From: Cellulophaga baltica
Lineage (GTDB): Bacteria; Bacteroidota; Bacteroidia; Flavobacteriales; Flavobacteriaceae
Direction of reading: 5' to 3'
NCBI RefSeq assembly: GCF_900102165.1
Contig: NZ_FNBD01000017.1
Location: 1 to 55,823 of the forward strand
Length of the DNA stretch: 55,823 nucleotides
The notes below the pieces were generated by a model. That model was not told the origin of the DNA and did not search any database. It worked only from the letters and a program-made list of their open reading frames with translations. Positions within the stretch are counted from its first letter, which is position 1; every line of letters starts with the position of its first letter. This document shows positions 16,500-25,594 of this stretch, in pieces. A program made the translations under genes and the position numbers.

Positions 16500-17453
16500 T
16501 TGAAAGAACTACTAATTGAACTCACAGAAATTAGTCCTAGAGATTTTTTTGGACAGCAAAATGAAAATATAGACGCGATAAAAAAGTATTTTCCAAAGCT
16601 AAAAATTGTAGCACGAGGAAGTAAAATACGAGTCTATGGCGATGATGAACTATTAGAAGAGTTCGACAGGCGCTTTAAGATGCTTACAGAGCACTACGTT
16701 AAGTATAATAAACTTGATGAGAACAGTATTGAACGTTTACTAATGAGTACTCCTAAAGATGATCTATCCTCATCTGAAAGTAGTGGCGAAGTAATTGTTC
16801 ATGGTGTAAGTGGGCGTCTGATAAAAGCACAAACCGTTAACCAACGTAAATTGGTAGATGCAGTTCGTAAAACAGATATGGTTTTTGCTATAGGACCTGC
16901 AGGTACCGGAAAAACGTATACTGGAGTAGCACTCGCCGTAAAAGCGTTGAAAGATAAAAAGGTGAAACGGATTATTTTAACACGTCCGGCGGTAGAAGCA
17001 GGGGAAAATCTTGGTTTCTTACCAGGAGATTTAAAAGAAAAATTAGATCCGTATATGCAACCGCTTTATGATGCGTTACGAGATATGATTACTCCAGAAA
17101 AACTAGCTTTGTATATAGAGAATGGTACCATACAAATTGCTCCATTGGCTTTTATGCGTGGTAGAACTTTAGATCATGCTTTTGTTATTTTAGACGAAGG
17201 CCAAAATACAACGCATGCCCAGATGAAAATGTTCTTAACAAGAATGGGTAAAAATGCACAGTTTTTAATTACAGGAGATCCCGGTCAGATAGATTTGCCG
17301 AGAAGAACCGTTTCGGGGCTTAAAGAAGCATTGTTAGTCTTACAAAATGTCGAAGGAATTTCTATTATACATTTAGATGATAAAGATGTTATTCGCCATA
17401 AATTGGTTAAAAAAGTTATCGAAGCATATAAAGGATTAGAACACCAAAATTAA
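16500..17453 (+). CDS. phoH: PhoH-like ATPase
   Basis: The 317-residue protein is a PhoH/YbeZ-type ATPase: an N-terminal KH-like region (residues 1-100), then the P-loop AIGPAGTGKTYTGVALA near 135 and Walker B FVILDEGQN near 230, with the RGRTLDHAF segment before it and FLITGDPGQIDLP after. PhoH proteins bind RNA/ATP and are linked to ribosome maturation together with YbeY. The start is a TTG at 16500; no better ATG exists upstream in frame. purC follows after 45 nt, so the two may be co-transcribed. Confidence 0.92.
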   Translation: MKELLIELTEISPRDFFGQQNENIDAIKKYFPKLKIVARGSKIRVYGDDELLEEFDRRFKMLTEHYVKYNKLDENSIERLLMSTPKDDLSSSESSGEVIVHGVSGRLIKAQTVNQRKLVDAVRKTDMVFAIGPAGTGKTYTGVALAVKALKDKKVKRIILTRPAVEAGENLGFLPGDLKEKLDPYMQPLYDALRDMITPEKLALYIENGTIQIAPLAFMRGRTLDHAFVILDEGQNTTHAQMKMFLTRMGKNAQFLITGDPGQIDLPRRTVSGLKEALLVLQNVEGISIIHLDDKDVIRHKLVKKVIEAYKGLEHQN

Positions 17454-17498
17454 GTTCAATCTAAAAACATACTAATAGTCAACGCATTTAATCACAGC

Positions 17499-18449
17499 AT
17501 GAACAATACAATTACAGATACAAATTTTAACTTTCCAGGGCAGCTTAGTATTTATAAAGGAAAAGTAAGAGAGGTATATACCTTAGAGAATGATATTATG
17601 GTGATGATTGCCACCGATAGACTTTCTGCTTTTGATGTGGTGATGCCTAAAGGAATTCCTTACAAAGGTCAAATTCTAAACCAGATTGCTACTAAAATGA
17701 TGGCAGACACGGCTGATATTGTTCCTAATTGGTTATTAGCAACGCCAGATCCCAATGTGGCCATTGGTCACGCTTGTGAGCCTTTTAAAGTAGAAATGGT
17801 GATTCGTGGATATATGTCCGGACATGCAGCGCGGGAATATAAAGCAGGGAAAAGAATGATTTGCGGCGTAGCTTTACCAGAAGGCTTAATTGAGAACGAT
17901 AAATTTCCAGAACCGATCATTACTCCTGCCACTAAAGCAGAAATGGGCGATCATGATGAAGATATCTCTAGAGAAGATATTTTGAAAAAAGGAATTGTAT
18001 CTGCAGAAGATTATAACATCCTAGAGCAATATACCAAAGCACTTTTTCAACGTGGAACAGAAATAGCCGAAAAAAGAGGCTTAATTTTAGTAGATACTAA
18101 ATATGAGTTTGGAAAAACAAAAGACGGTAAAATTGTATTGATAGATGAAATACATACACCAGATTCTTCGCGCTACTTTTATTTAGAAGGCTATAAAGAA
18201 CGCCAACAAAAAGGGGAATCACAGAAACAACTTTCTAAAGAATTTGTGCGTCAGTGGTTAATCTCTAATGACTTTCAAGGATTAGAAGGGCAAAAAGTAC
18301 CTGTAATGAGTGATGATTATATCACCACAGTTTCGGATCGCTATATAGAGCTCTACGAAAATATTGTAGGAGAACAATTTCATAAAGCAGACATCACCGC
18401 AATTCAAGAACGAATTGAAGCCAATATTTTAGCCTATTTAGACAAATAA
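17499..18449 (+). CDS. purC: Phosphoribosylaminoimidazole-succinocarboxamide synthase
   Basis: The 316-residue protein has the PurC signature: [11 protein letters not shown] near 18-28, the [20 protein letters not shown] segment, [14 protein letters not shown], and the C-terminal [14 protein letters not shown] motif. It joins aspartate to CAIR with ATP in purine synthesis. The length is typical of the longer (eukaryote-like, Bacteroidota) form. A terminator hairpin lies 40 nt downstream. Confidence 0.97.
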   Translation: MNNTITDTNFNFPGQLSIYKGKVREVYTLENDIMVMIATDRLSAFDVVMPKGIPYKGQILNQIATKMMADTADIVPNWLLATPDPNVAIGHACEPFKVEMVIRGYMSGHAAREYKAGKRMICGVALPEGLIENDKFPEPIITPATKAEMGDHDEDISREDILKKGIVSAEDYNILEQYTKALFQRGTEIAEKRGLILVDTKYEFGKTKDGKIVLIDEIHTPDSSRYFYLEGYKERQQKGESQKQLSKEFVRQWLISNDFQGLEGQKVPVMSDDYITTVSDRYIELYENIVGEQFHKADITAIQERIEANILAYLDK

Positions 18450-18462
18450 GTAAGGTACTTGT

Positions 18463-18651
18463 TTAGTTTTTAGAATAAACAGCTGTAATGAGCTTATCTT
18501 TTTTTAAGGTAAGCTCTTTTTTATTGCTCTGATATTCGGTGTTTTTTATAGTAGGGTCTGACTCATTTTTTTGAGAGGCATTGTAATATAATGCAGTACC
18601 TATAAATGCGACTAAGAAGATTAGACTCTTAATTTTATGTGTATTTTTCAT
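18463..18651 (-). CDS. Possible small single-pass membrane protein
   Basis: A 62-codon frame on the minus strand encodes a protein with a basic start and one hydrophobic helix (IKSLIFLVAFIGTALYY), then a polar Lys-rich tail; it could be a membrane-anchored peptide. It stands convergent to purC, and the purC terminator lies inside its 3' part, so it may be a chance frame. I do not recognise a family. Confidence 0.4.
   Translation of the reverse strand: MKNTHKIKSLIFLVAFIGTALYYNASQKNESDPTIKNTEYQSNKKELTLKKDKLITAVYSKN
18490..18523 (+). terminator. Terminator of purC
   Basis: GAGCTTATCTT (18490-18500) pairs with AAGGTAAGCTC (18506-18516) around five T, with one G-T pair; a T-run follows (18517-18522). 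It overlaps the small minus-strand frame 18463-18651. Confidence 0.7.
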
Positions 18652-18784
18652 TTGGTCGGAGGTTTGTTTGATGAAAATAGTAAAATTTTCTTAAAACCAT
18701 GTGTTTAATCTATATTTTTTACACATTATCGATATTTGTGATATTTCTAATCTTCTTTTAGCGGATTCTGAATTTTAGCTCCGC

Positions 18785-19447
18785 CTATTTTAAAAGATCC
18801 TTAAGCGTTACTTTTTTTCCGCTTTCCTGAAGTTTGTTTAAAATTTTCAGGAACAAGATAGCCGTGATATAAGCATCTCCCATAGCAGTATGCCTATCTT
18901 TTTTAGAAATGGTGAATTTGTCTGCCAATTCATCTAAAGTATAGTGCTCTTTTTTCGTAATGAGATTTGATTTTATAATCGTTTTTTTATACAGATGAGA
19001 CGTATCTAGATAGGTGTTCTTAAGTTCCGGCAATCCATTTCTTAGTAGCGCATTGTTTATCATGTTTAAGTCAAAAATAGCATGGTGCGCAATAATGATG
19101 CTATTTCCGACATAATTCACAAACTGTTCTAAGGCTTCTAGTTCTGATAGTCTAGGGATAAGGCTATTTTTAAGAATCCCGTGAATAGGCGCTGCATCTT
19201 TGCCATATACCTGCTGAACTATAAATACTTCATACCCATCTTTGATCTCAATGCGGCGTTGTCTTAGATTGATGGCACCAATACATAAGATCCTATCTTT
19301 AGAATAATCAAAACCGGTGGTTTCAGTATCTAAGACACAAAAGGTTTTATCCTCTAAGTCGTCAGACATTTTATCCTTAAATTTTAATTCGTAGTCTTTC
19401 CAGAATTGAGGAAGCTCAGCCTTATTTTTTTTAAAAAATTGAAACAT
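18785..19447 (-). CDS. DnaQ-like 3'-5' exonuclease
   Basis: The 220-residue protein is a DEDDh exonuclease: Exo I with D40 and E42 (VLDTETTGF), Exo II with the HHAIFDLNM segment, and Exo III with H-TAMG-D near residue 190. It resembles DNA polymerase III epsilon but has no polymerase neighbour. The gene starts inside a TAATG junction with the upstream cNMP/CBS gene, so translation is coupled. This exonuclease-DUF294 pairing recurs in bacteria, often near acetate genes, and acs lies about 11 kb away here. The substrate is unknown. Confidence 0.88.
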   Translation of the reverse strand: MFQFFKKNKAELPQFWKDYELKFKDKMSDDLEDKTFCVLDTETTGFDYSKDRILCIGAINLRQRRIEIKDGYEVFIVQQVYGKDAAPIHGILKNSLIPRLSELEALEQFVNYVGNSIIIAHHAIFDLNMINNALLRNGLPELKNTYLDTSHLYKKTIIKSNLITKKEHYTLDELADKFTISKKDRHTAMGDAYITAILFLKILNKLQESGKKVTLKDLLK

Positions 19448-21363
19448 TACATGGATTTTAATTGAAATCTTAAGGTTACAAGTTCTTGAATTTCCTTGAT
19501 AGTTTTAAAAGTACGCTTCAGTTTTATCTTTTCTTCTTTACTCAAGTTGTTTAATGCGATATAACGCCCAGAATCATTATTTGCCAATCCTTGCTTGGTT
19601 CTAAATTTTAATAAAGCTTTAGAGGCATAAGAACAGGCCATGTAAATTTCTTTATTATTAGGTTCTAATTCTGCGAGCTTTTCAAACCGTTCTGCGGTAT
19701 TGTTTATAGATTTTATAGAATGAGATAATATCAGAACACGTGCTGCATCTGTTAATGGCCGCAAAGCTCTACTTTTAACATCAAAAGTATCTTTATGCGC
19801 CCCATCTTGTTCTACAAGAAATTTTCTAAAGAATCCTGTAGGAGAAGGGTTTTGTAGTGCTCCTTTTGCTAAGTGAACAAAGAATATAGGATACTTTTTA
19901 ACCGTATAAAAGATATGTTCAGAGAGTCCGGCAACCAAACTAACATCACCATACACTAGGTTATAATCAAAAAAGATAGAAGAAAGTAGCACTTCATCAA
20001 CACCAGGGTTTATAATCCAATGGGAGGTTGTTTTCTTCCATTCACTAAAACTTAAACACCATTGCGGATTTGAAGCCATCATTTCTGCAGGGCAGTATTC
20101 ATAGCCTATTTCATTTAATCCTTGGGTAACCAAAGTAGAAAAAGCTAGAAAATACGTGGTAGTTTTTGGTAGCATTTCTTCAGAGACATCTTCAAAAATC
20201 AAAGCATTGTCTTGATCTGTATGTAGCATCTGCTCACTACGTCCTTGACTGCCTAAGGTTAACCAAGCAAATTTAACTGGAGGCTTGGTTTCCATTTTTT
20301 CTAAAGATATTTTAATCACTTGCTTCAGGCAAGCATCATTTAATTCAGATATAATTTTAGTGATTAAAGTCATGGGAATATTAGAAGCTAAATAGCCCTG
20401 CAAGAGCCCCATGATACTTTTTCGTACCGGTTTAAGATGTTTTACTTTTTTAGCTCTTTTAATAGCCTTAATTAATACGGCAGGATTGTTGCCTAAGGCC
20501 ACCATTATATCATGCTTAGAAAGGATACCCACTAACTTCGTGTCTACCGTACCATCTTTCGTTAGGCATAAATGACTAATGTTACTTTTCATCATGGCCA
20601 TTTGAGCCTGGGTAATAGTTAGGTTTTTAGGATATGTAATCACAGGAGTAGTCATAATTTTACTCACAGCCGTTGTAATAGGGTAGTCTCCCGTAACAAT
20701 TTTATTCCGTAAATCTTTATCGGTAATAATTCCGATAGGTAAAAGGTCTTTAACAATAACAATAGCTCCAACGCGCTTGGTGGTCATAATTTCGGCAGCC
20801 TTTTTTACCGTAGTACGTGGTCCGCAAGAAATAATTTTTTTAGAGTAATGCACCGGTTGTAAATCTACAAGCGGTAATTCAGACGTGTTTTTATCAGATT
20901 CAGTACTATCACTGTATAGTTTTCCACGGTGGTTTTTAGAATAGGGATTTCTAGTATTCGATGCAAAACTTTCAATTAGAAAATTACCTACCGCGGTGTT
21001 GTGTAAGGCCAAAGGTTTAAAAATAGCGATGGGAATCGCATAAAGAATACTTTCTTCATGCGCTTTAGCTTCTAACTCATAATTTTCATTGGCCATCAAA
21101 GGCCGTAGACCAAAGATATCGCCCTCATCACACATGTCTACAATAGTGTTGTTTGTTTTTCTAGATAAGGAAACAGCACCTTTGTGTATTACATAGAAGT
21201 GATCATGACCTAGCTCTTTCTCCGTAAAAATGATACTGTCTTTCTCCTGGTATATGATCGTTATCTGCTCTGATAAGTGCTGTAAATCGTCATCTTTAAG
21301 TCCGTTAAAAGGAGGAAAGTTTTTTAAGAAATCCGCAACTCGTTGTGATATGGTATTTTTCAT
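19447..21363 (-). CDS. cNMP-binding / CBS / DUF294 nucleotidyltransferase-like protein
   Basis: The 638-residue protein has, in order, a cyclic-nucleotide-binding-like domain (about 10-130), a pair of CBS domains (about 175-300), a DUF294 nucleotidyltransferase-like domain with LGSQGRSEQMLHTDQD near residue 370, and its C-terminal companion domain (about 480-630). The GS and D-x-D pattern of the nucleotidyltransferase fold is kept. Such proteins are thought to be signal-transduction enzymes sensing adenylates, with possible nucleotidyl transfer; some relatives act on GlnB-like regulation. It is cytoplasmic. It is translationally coupled (TAATG) to the downstream exonuclease, suggesting a shared pathway. 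Confidence 0.88.
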   Translation of the reverse strand: MKNTISQRVADFLKNFPPFNGLKDDDLQHLSEQITIIYQEKDSIIFTEKELGHDHFYVIHKGAVSLSRKTNNTIVDMCDEGDIFGLRPLMANENYELEAKAHEESILYAIPIAIFKPLALHNTAVGNFLIESFASNTRNPYSKNHRGKLYSDSTESDKNTSELPLVDLQPVHYSKKIISCGPRTTVKKAAEIMTTKRVGAIVIVKDLLPIGIITDKDLRNKIVTGDYPITTAVSKIMTTPVITYPKNLTITQAQMAMMKSNISHLCLTKDGTVDTKLVGILSKHDIMVALGNNPAVLIKAIKRAKKVKHLKPVRKSIMGLLQGYLASNIPMTLITKIISELNDACLKQVIKISLEKMETKPPVKFAWLTLGSQGRSEQMLHTDQDNALIFEDVSEEMLPKTTTYFLAFSTLVTQGLNEIGYEYCPAEMMASNPQWCLSFSEWKKTTSHWIINPGVDEVLLSSIFFDYNLVYGDVSLVAGLSEHIFYTVKKYPIFFVHLAKGALQNPSPTGFFRKFLVEQDGAHKDTFDVKSRALRPLTDAARVLILSHSIKSINNTAERFEKLAELEPNNKEIYMACSYASKALLKFRTKQGLANNDSGRYIALNNLSKEEKIKLKRTFKTIKEIQELVTLRFQLKSM

Positions 21364-22156
21364 ACATTGGTATTGTACAGTAAAAATAATGTATCTACAT
21401 CAGAAGTAGATTTAAGAAGCTAGTTTTTTAGCTCTAATTATTGTGAATATGATTTAGTGGCGATTCTTTTTTTAATCAAATCAAAGGAATAGATCAGAAG
21501 TCAACTTTACATGAAACAGCATAGAGACTAGGCCTATATTTTAAGTTCAGGAGCATCGTTTTTTTAAAGTTGCACAGCTATTTCTACATACTTTGCTATT
21601 CTATCCTGAATAGAGATTCAATAGGGTATATTTGCAGTGTATTATTTATCCTTTCGCTTCACTTGAGCGAATTGCTGTGGCTTTTTTTATGAGCCCTTAT
21701 TTTGATTTATGAAACGCTAGTGGCCAACTTAATGCCTGATTGCTAGTAAGTAACTATTTAATAGTTTTTAATCTTACGCATTGCTAATGTCATTGGTCTG
21801 CAATTCGTTTCAATTCAAAAAAAAAGCATGGTTTATATCAAAGCATTTTTACTATAGACAAGACGGTCCTTACATAAGACCTAATTCTTAGATGATATCA
21901 TCAAAAGAAAAGATATCCCTATCCTAATAGAAAGCAAAAGGGCATTTTGTTGTTTTTGTCTTTTCTGGCTCGGGCGTGACCTTACTGCTGAAAAAAGATC
22001 AGCAGTAAGGTCGGGCTTTTCGTTTCAATTCCTCGCACCGCTCCCGAAACATCGGAATCGGGCTGCGGGATTTACACTGCAATCCCTCACGCATTCCTTT
22101 CTTATTACAGGCATAATTGAGTAAACATTAGTCCGTACACACTTTAAATTTTAACT
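21364..22156. other. Long non-coding region with several hairpins
   Basis: No gene is supported in these 793 bases. A TATATTTG (-7-like) at 21627-21634 could start a short transcript containing the hairpin TTCGCT/AGCGAA near 21653-21671 and a T-rich stretch. Another strong 14-bp hairpin lies at 21978-22012. The segment 22012-22100 is richer in G+C than its surroundings, with short inverted repeats (CCCGA/TCGGG, GGATT/AATCC). It has the look of a dispersed repeat or of a small RNA. Confidence 0.45.
21978..22020 (+). terminator. 14-bp hairpin, terminator-like
   Basis: GACCTTACTGCTGA (21978-21991) pairs exactly with TCAGCAGTAAGGTC (21999-22012) around AAAAAGA; GGGCTTTT follows. No gene on the plus strand precedes it, so a non-coding transcript or a repeat element is possible. 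Confidence 0.45.
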
Positions 22157-23254
22157 ATGAACACAGCTATAAAGATTAGCAAGCCAGAGCCTATTGTAAT
22201 ACAAACATCATTAGAATTATTTCATAGAGCAACGGATATAAAGCGCACAATTAAAACGCTAGAATCAGGTAATCCTGTGCTTATAACAGCTTTTTATAGT
22301 AATGGACTCGTTCTTCTAAAAGAATTAAAACATTATCTTCAAAAAAAGTTTCCAAATGATTCTTTTCAAGAACAACGCGAATTTCGTGCTGCGTACCAAA
22401 AACTATCCAATCTAATTCTAGTAGAAATTGTCGCTCATAAATTGACGGTAAAAAAAGCACCGTCTATTGGTTGGTTAGAAAAGTTGTATCTAGAAATAAG
22501 TGATTTTCTATTACCTTTGCCTCAAGTACAAGGATTAAATAGTGCTTGGCAATGGTATAAAAACGGAATTTCGGTTCCCGTATTGAGAAATAAAATGCAT
22601 CCGTATTACGGCGTTTATTTTCCAACGCGTTTTGATCATTTATTACTTTTTGATCAGTGGTTAAAACGCTATGATGGCGCTAAAAAATCTGCGATAGATA
22701 TTGGAATAGGCAGTGGTATATTATCGCTTCAAATGATTAAGTATGGTTTTCAAAATGTTTTCGGAACGGATACCAATCCTAATGCAATTGTTGGGTTAAC
22801 AGAGTTTATGGGCACTACAAAATTGTCTAGAAAAATAACCTTAGACCAGGGTTCATTATTTGGGAAATTTGAAAAACAGACAGAACTTATTGTTTTTAAT
22901 CCGCCTTGGTTGCCGCAAGCAGATAATTTAGACCGCATTGATGAAGCTATTTATTATCCTAAAAATCTGTTCTCAGACTTTTTTACAGCAGCAAAAAAAC
23001 AGCTATTACCCCAAGGTAAGCTAGTGGTCTTATTTTCAAACTTAGGACAAATAACAGCAGCAACAAAAGAGCATCCTGTAGAAATGGAACTAGCAAATGG
23101 TGGAAGGTTTCAATTGGAGAAGTGCTATAAAAAATCAGTAAAAGTAGCCTCAGATAAAACAAAGAGAACGCAACATTGGCGCACGTTAGAGGAAGTAGAA
23201 TTATGGGTGTTAACCCATATATATACTGAAATTACCCGTTCATCAGAAAGATAG
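22157..23254 (+). CDS. Class I SAM-dependent methyltransferase (small-molecule or protein N-methylase fold)
   Basis: The 365-residue protein carries a helical N-terminal region (1-125) and a methyltransferase domain with motif I AIDIGIGSGILSL near 179-191, an acidic motif II (TDTNPNA) and motif IV FNPPWLP near 250. The NPPW motif is typical of N-methyltransferases of the PrmC/HemK and MTS group that act on amino groups of glutamine or nucleobases. The substrate cannot be told. A pseudouridine synthase gene follows 34 nt later on the same strand, so an RNA- or ribosome-linked role is possible. Confidence 0.8.
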   Translation: MNTAIKISKPEPIVIQTSLELFHRATDIKRTIKTLESGNPVLITAFYSNGLVLLKELKHYLQKKFPNDSFQEQREFRAAYQKLSNLILVEIVAHKLTVKKAPSIGWLEKLYLEISDFLLPLPQVQGLNSAWQWYKNGISVPVLRNKMHPYYGVYFPTRFDHLLLFDQWLKRYDGAKKSAIDIGIGSGILSLQMIKYGFQNVFGTDTNPNAIVGLTEFMGTTKLSRKITLDQGSLFGKFEKQTELIVFNPPWLPQADNLDRIDEAIYYPKNLFSDFFTAAKKQLLPQGKLVVLFSNLGQITAATKEHPVEMELANGGRFQLEKCYKKSVKVASDKTKRTQHWRTLEEVELWVLTHIYTEITRSSER

Positions 23255-23288
23255 ACAGAAATACATAAATTATCAAGTAATAATTAGC

Positions 23289-23960
23289 ATGTCATTACCA
23301 AATTTAGAAGTAATAGAAGAGAACAACGATTATATTGTTGTGAATAAAGCGGCAGGGTACATCAGTGAAAAAAACCAGTATGAAAATAATACGATGGAAG
23401 ATCAGGTTTTTGCGCACTTAGTGAAGCGTAAATCAAAACAGTATATAGGTGTCATTCATCGCTTAGATAGAGTTACCAGCGGGGTATTAATCTTCTCAAA
23501 GAAAAAAAAGGTCTTAGTGGCCTTTAATGAATTGTTTAGTAGCCGAAAAGTTCAGAAAACATATTTGGCAATTGTAAAAGATAAACCCGCAAAAGATACC
23601 GGTGTTTTGATCAATTTTTTAGTAAAAAACAACCTAGAAAAAAGGGCTGATATTGTCGCTGTAAAATCAAAACAGTCGCTAGATTGTAACCTTAGTTATA
23701 AACTTATGGCTAAAAACGACTTTGGTTATCTGTTAGAAGTAAAACCTAAAACAGGAAGGTTTCATCAAATTAGAGCACAATTAGCCCATCTTGGAATACC
23801 GATTATCGGCGATGAAAAATATGGATCAGATCAAACCTATTTTCCGCTATCGGTAGGACTTCATGCTTGGAAATTAACTTATCAAATAGAGGGCTCTAAG
23901 GAAACTAAAACCTTCGTAGCCTCTTTGCCAAATAATAAATTTTGGAATTTTGACATCTAA
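23289..23960 (+). CDS. RluA-family pseudouridine synthase
   Basis: The 223-residue protein has the RluA catalytic motif GVIHRLDRVTSG with nucleophile D60, the GRFHQIRAQLAHLG segment and the IIGDEKYG segment. It has no N-terminal S4 RNA-binding domain, like RluA and TruC rather than RluC/D. It changes uridine to pseudouridine in rRNA or tRNA; the target base is not predictable. It is 34 nt downstream of the methyltransferase, probably one operon. Confidence 0.9.
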   Translation: MSLPNLEVIEENNDYIVVNKAAGYISEKNQYENNTMEDQVFAHLVKRKSKQYIGVIHRLDRVTSGVLIFSKKKKVLVAFNELFSSRKVQKTYLAIVKDKPAKDTGVLINFLVKNNLEKRADIVAVKSKQSLDCNLSYKLMAKNDFGYLLEVKPKTGRFHQIRAQLAHLGIPIIGDEKYGSDQTYFPLSVGLHAWKLTYQIEGSKETKTFVASLPNNKFWNFDI

Positions 23961-24075
23961 AATGTTCGTAGGTAGGTAGCGCTGTTGGTGCTCTTTTCTA
24001 TTTTATAAGGACATTATACCTATAGATTTCATCTCAGTATGGTTACTTTTGCGGCTTAATTTGTAATAAGTTTTA

Positions 24076-25131
24076 ATGGGTAATACTAAGTTAGATTATG
24101 TTGTAATAGGAGGAGCACAAGCAGGCTTGGCCATGGGGTACCATTTACAGCAAATAAACAAAAACTTTTTAGTGGTAGATGGTGAAGAAGAAATTGGAGC
24201 TTCTTGGCTAAATAGATGGGATTCTTTAAAACTATTTACATCTACAGAATACAATCACCTACCTGGGTTAAAATTTGATGCGCCCAAAGGCCATTACCCT
24301 ACGAAATTTGAAGTGGCCAATTATTTTAAAACCTACGTAAAGAAATTCAATATTCCCGTACAATTAAACACCTTAATAACGGCGGTACGTAAGACCGATA
24401 AAGGTTTTTCTGTAGCACATAAAGATGGGGTTATTCAGGCCAATAATGTGATTATAGCCACAGGACCTTTTCATATTCCTTATACGCCCCCTTGTCATAC
24501 CAAGGTTTCAGATCGAATTCTGCAAATGCACAGTAATTACTACAAAGAAGTGAGTCAATTACAAGAAGGAGATGCTTTAGTAGTGGGTGGTGGCGATTCT
24601 GGATATCAAATTTTAAACGAACTCTCTAAAGATAAAAGTAGAACGGTTTATTTTTCCGGAGATACTACCGTAAAATCAATTCCGCAGCAATTTCTAGGAA
24701 AAACAATATGGTGGTGGTTTACCTTCATTGGGTTCTTGAGTTATACTAAGTATAGTTGGATTGGAAAAAAAATTAATGCTTCTAAACAACCGGTTATCGG
24801 TACAGATGTAAAAGAAATTCTTTCAAGGGAAAATGTTATCCCAGTAGGGAGAACAAAAGATGCATTAAAAGAAGAAATTATTTTTGAATCTAAGAAAATT
24901 TCAAGTATTAAAAATATAATCTGGTCTACAGGGTACAGGCCCAATTTTAAATGGATAGAAGGCTTAGAATTAGATGCAAATAATTATCCTAAGAATTACA
25001 GGGGTGTAAGTAATATAGAGGGACTTTACTTTATTGGTCTGCCATGGATGTATACGCGTGGTTCTGCAACCTTAGGAGGTGTATCAAAAGATGCAATCTA
25101 TCTAGCGAAGACTATAAGTGAACAATCTTAA
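24076..25131 (+). CDS. FAD-dependent NAD(P)-binding monooxygenase-like flavoprotein
   Basis: The 351-residue protein has an FAD-binding Rossmann motif at the N-terminus (VVIGGAQAGLAMGYHL), an NAD(P)-binding motif VVGGGDSGYQ near 170, an ATGPF-type segment and a C-terminal STGYRPN motif. This is the CzcO/flavin-containing monooxygenase-like architecture. The substrate is unknown; soluble. Transcribed alone, facing the minus-strand pseudogene. Confidence 0.85.
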   Translation: MGNTKLDYVVIGGAQAGLAMGYHLQQINKNFLVVDGEEEIGASWLNRWDSLKLFTSTEYNHLPGLKFDAPKGHYPTKFEVANYFKTYVKKFNIPVQLNTLITAVRKTDKGFSVAHKDGVIQANNVIIATGPFHIPYTPPCHTKVSDRILQMHSNYYKEVSQLQEGDALVVGGGDSGYQILNELSKDKSRTVYFSGDTTVKSIPQQFLGKTIWWWFTFIGFLSYTKYSWIGKKINASKQPVIGTDVKEILSRENVIPVGRTKDALKEEIIFESKKISSIKNIIWSTGYRPNFKWIEGLELDANNYPKNYRGVSNIEGLYFIGLPWMYTRGSATLGGVSKDAIYLAKTISEQS

Positions 25132-25137
25132 TGGTTT

Positions 25138-25473
25138 TTAGTTGCGAGTTATTTTCTTATTCCAATACATTAATGCAGCTAGTATTGCAGTAGGTATAAT
25201 TACACAAATAACAACAGAGGCCTGTACATAATTTAGGCCCACTTGAGAAAAAGAATTTAGAAAATTAACAGACCCTTCAAATAACGTCGTAGCAAACTTC
25301 TCAAAATCAGGAATTACGAAAACAACAAATAATTGAAAGATGATAAACCCAATAAGCAATTATTTTGATTTAAGGATCTTACTGATAAGAAAGATGAAGA
25401 GCGTAGGGACTACCATATAATATACAATTATGTTTACCTCATGATAGGTAAGACCCGAGATTTCAGAAATCAT
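25138..25473 (-). pseudogene. Small membrane protein gene interrupted by an in-frame TAA
   Basis: Starting at ATG 25473 the frame encodes 37 residues (MISEISGLTYHEVNIIVYYM and on to ILKSK) and stops at TAA 25362-25360. The same frame continues with no other stop for 73 residues, from a TTG directly after the TAA to 25138. Together they would make a membrane protein of about 111 residues with three likely membrane segments. I recall flavobacterial proteins of about this size beginning with an ITGLTYHEVNIIVYY-like segment and continuing through the break, where a Tyr codon would need one change to give TAA. A point-mutation pseudogene, a sequencing error, or two small proteins are possible. Confidence 0.6.
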
Positions 25474-25594
25474 TTTAAGATTTTATAGACGACTTGAAAT
25501 ATACGATCCATGGAATTTTGTATATGCTAGTAGTTTCTAAATAGTGATTTGTTAATAGGCACTAGGTTCTGTTATATTGCAAGTATTCGTAAGG

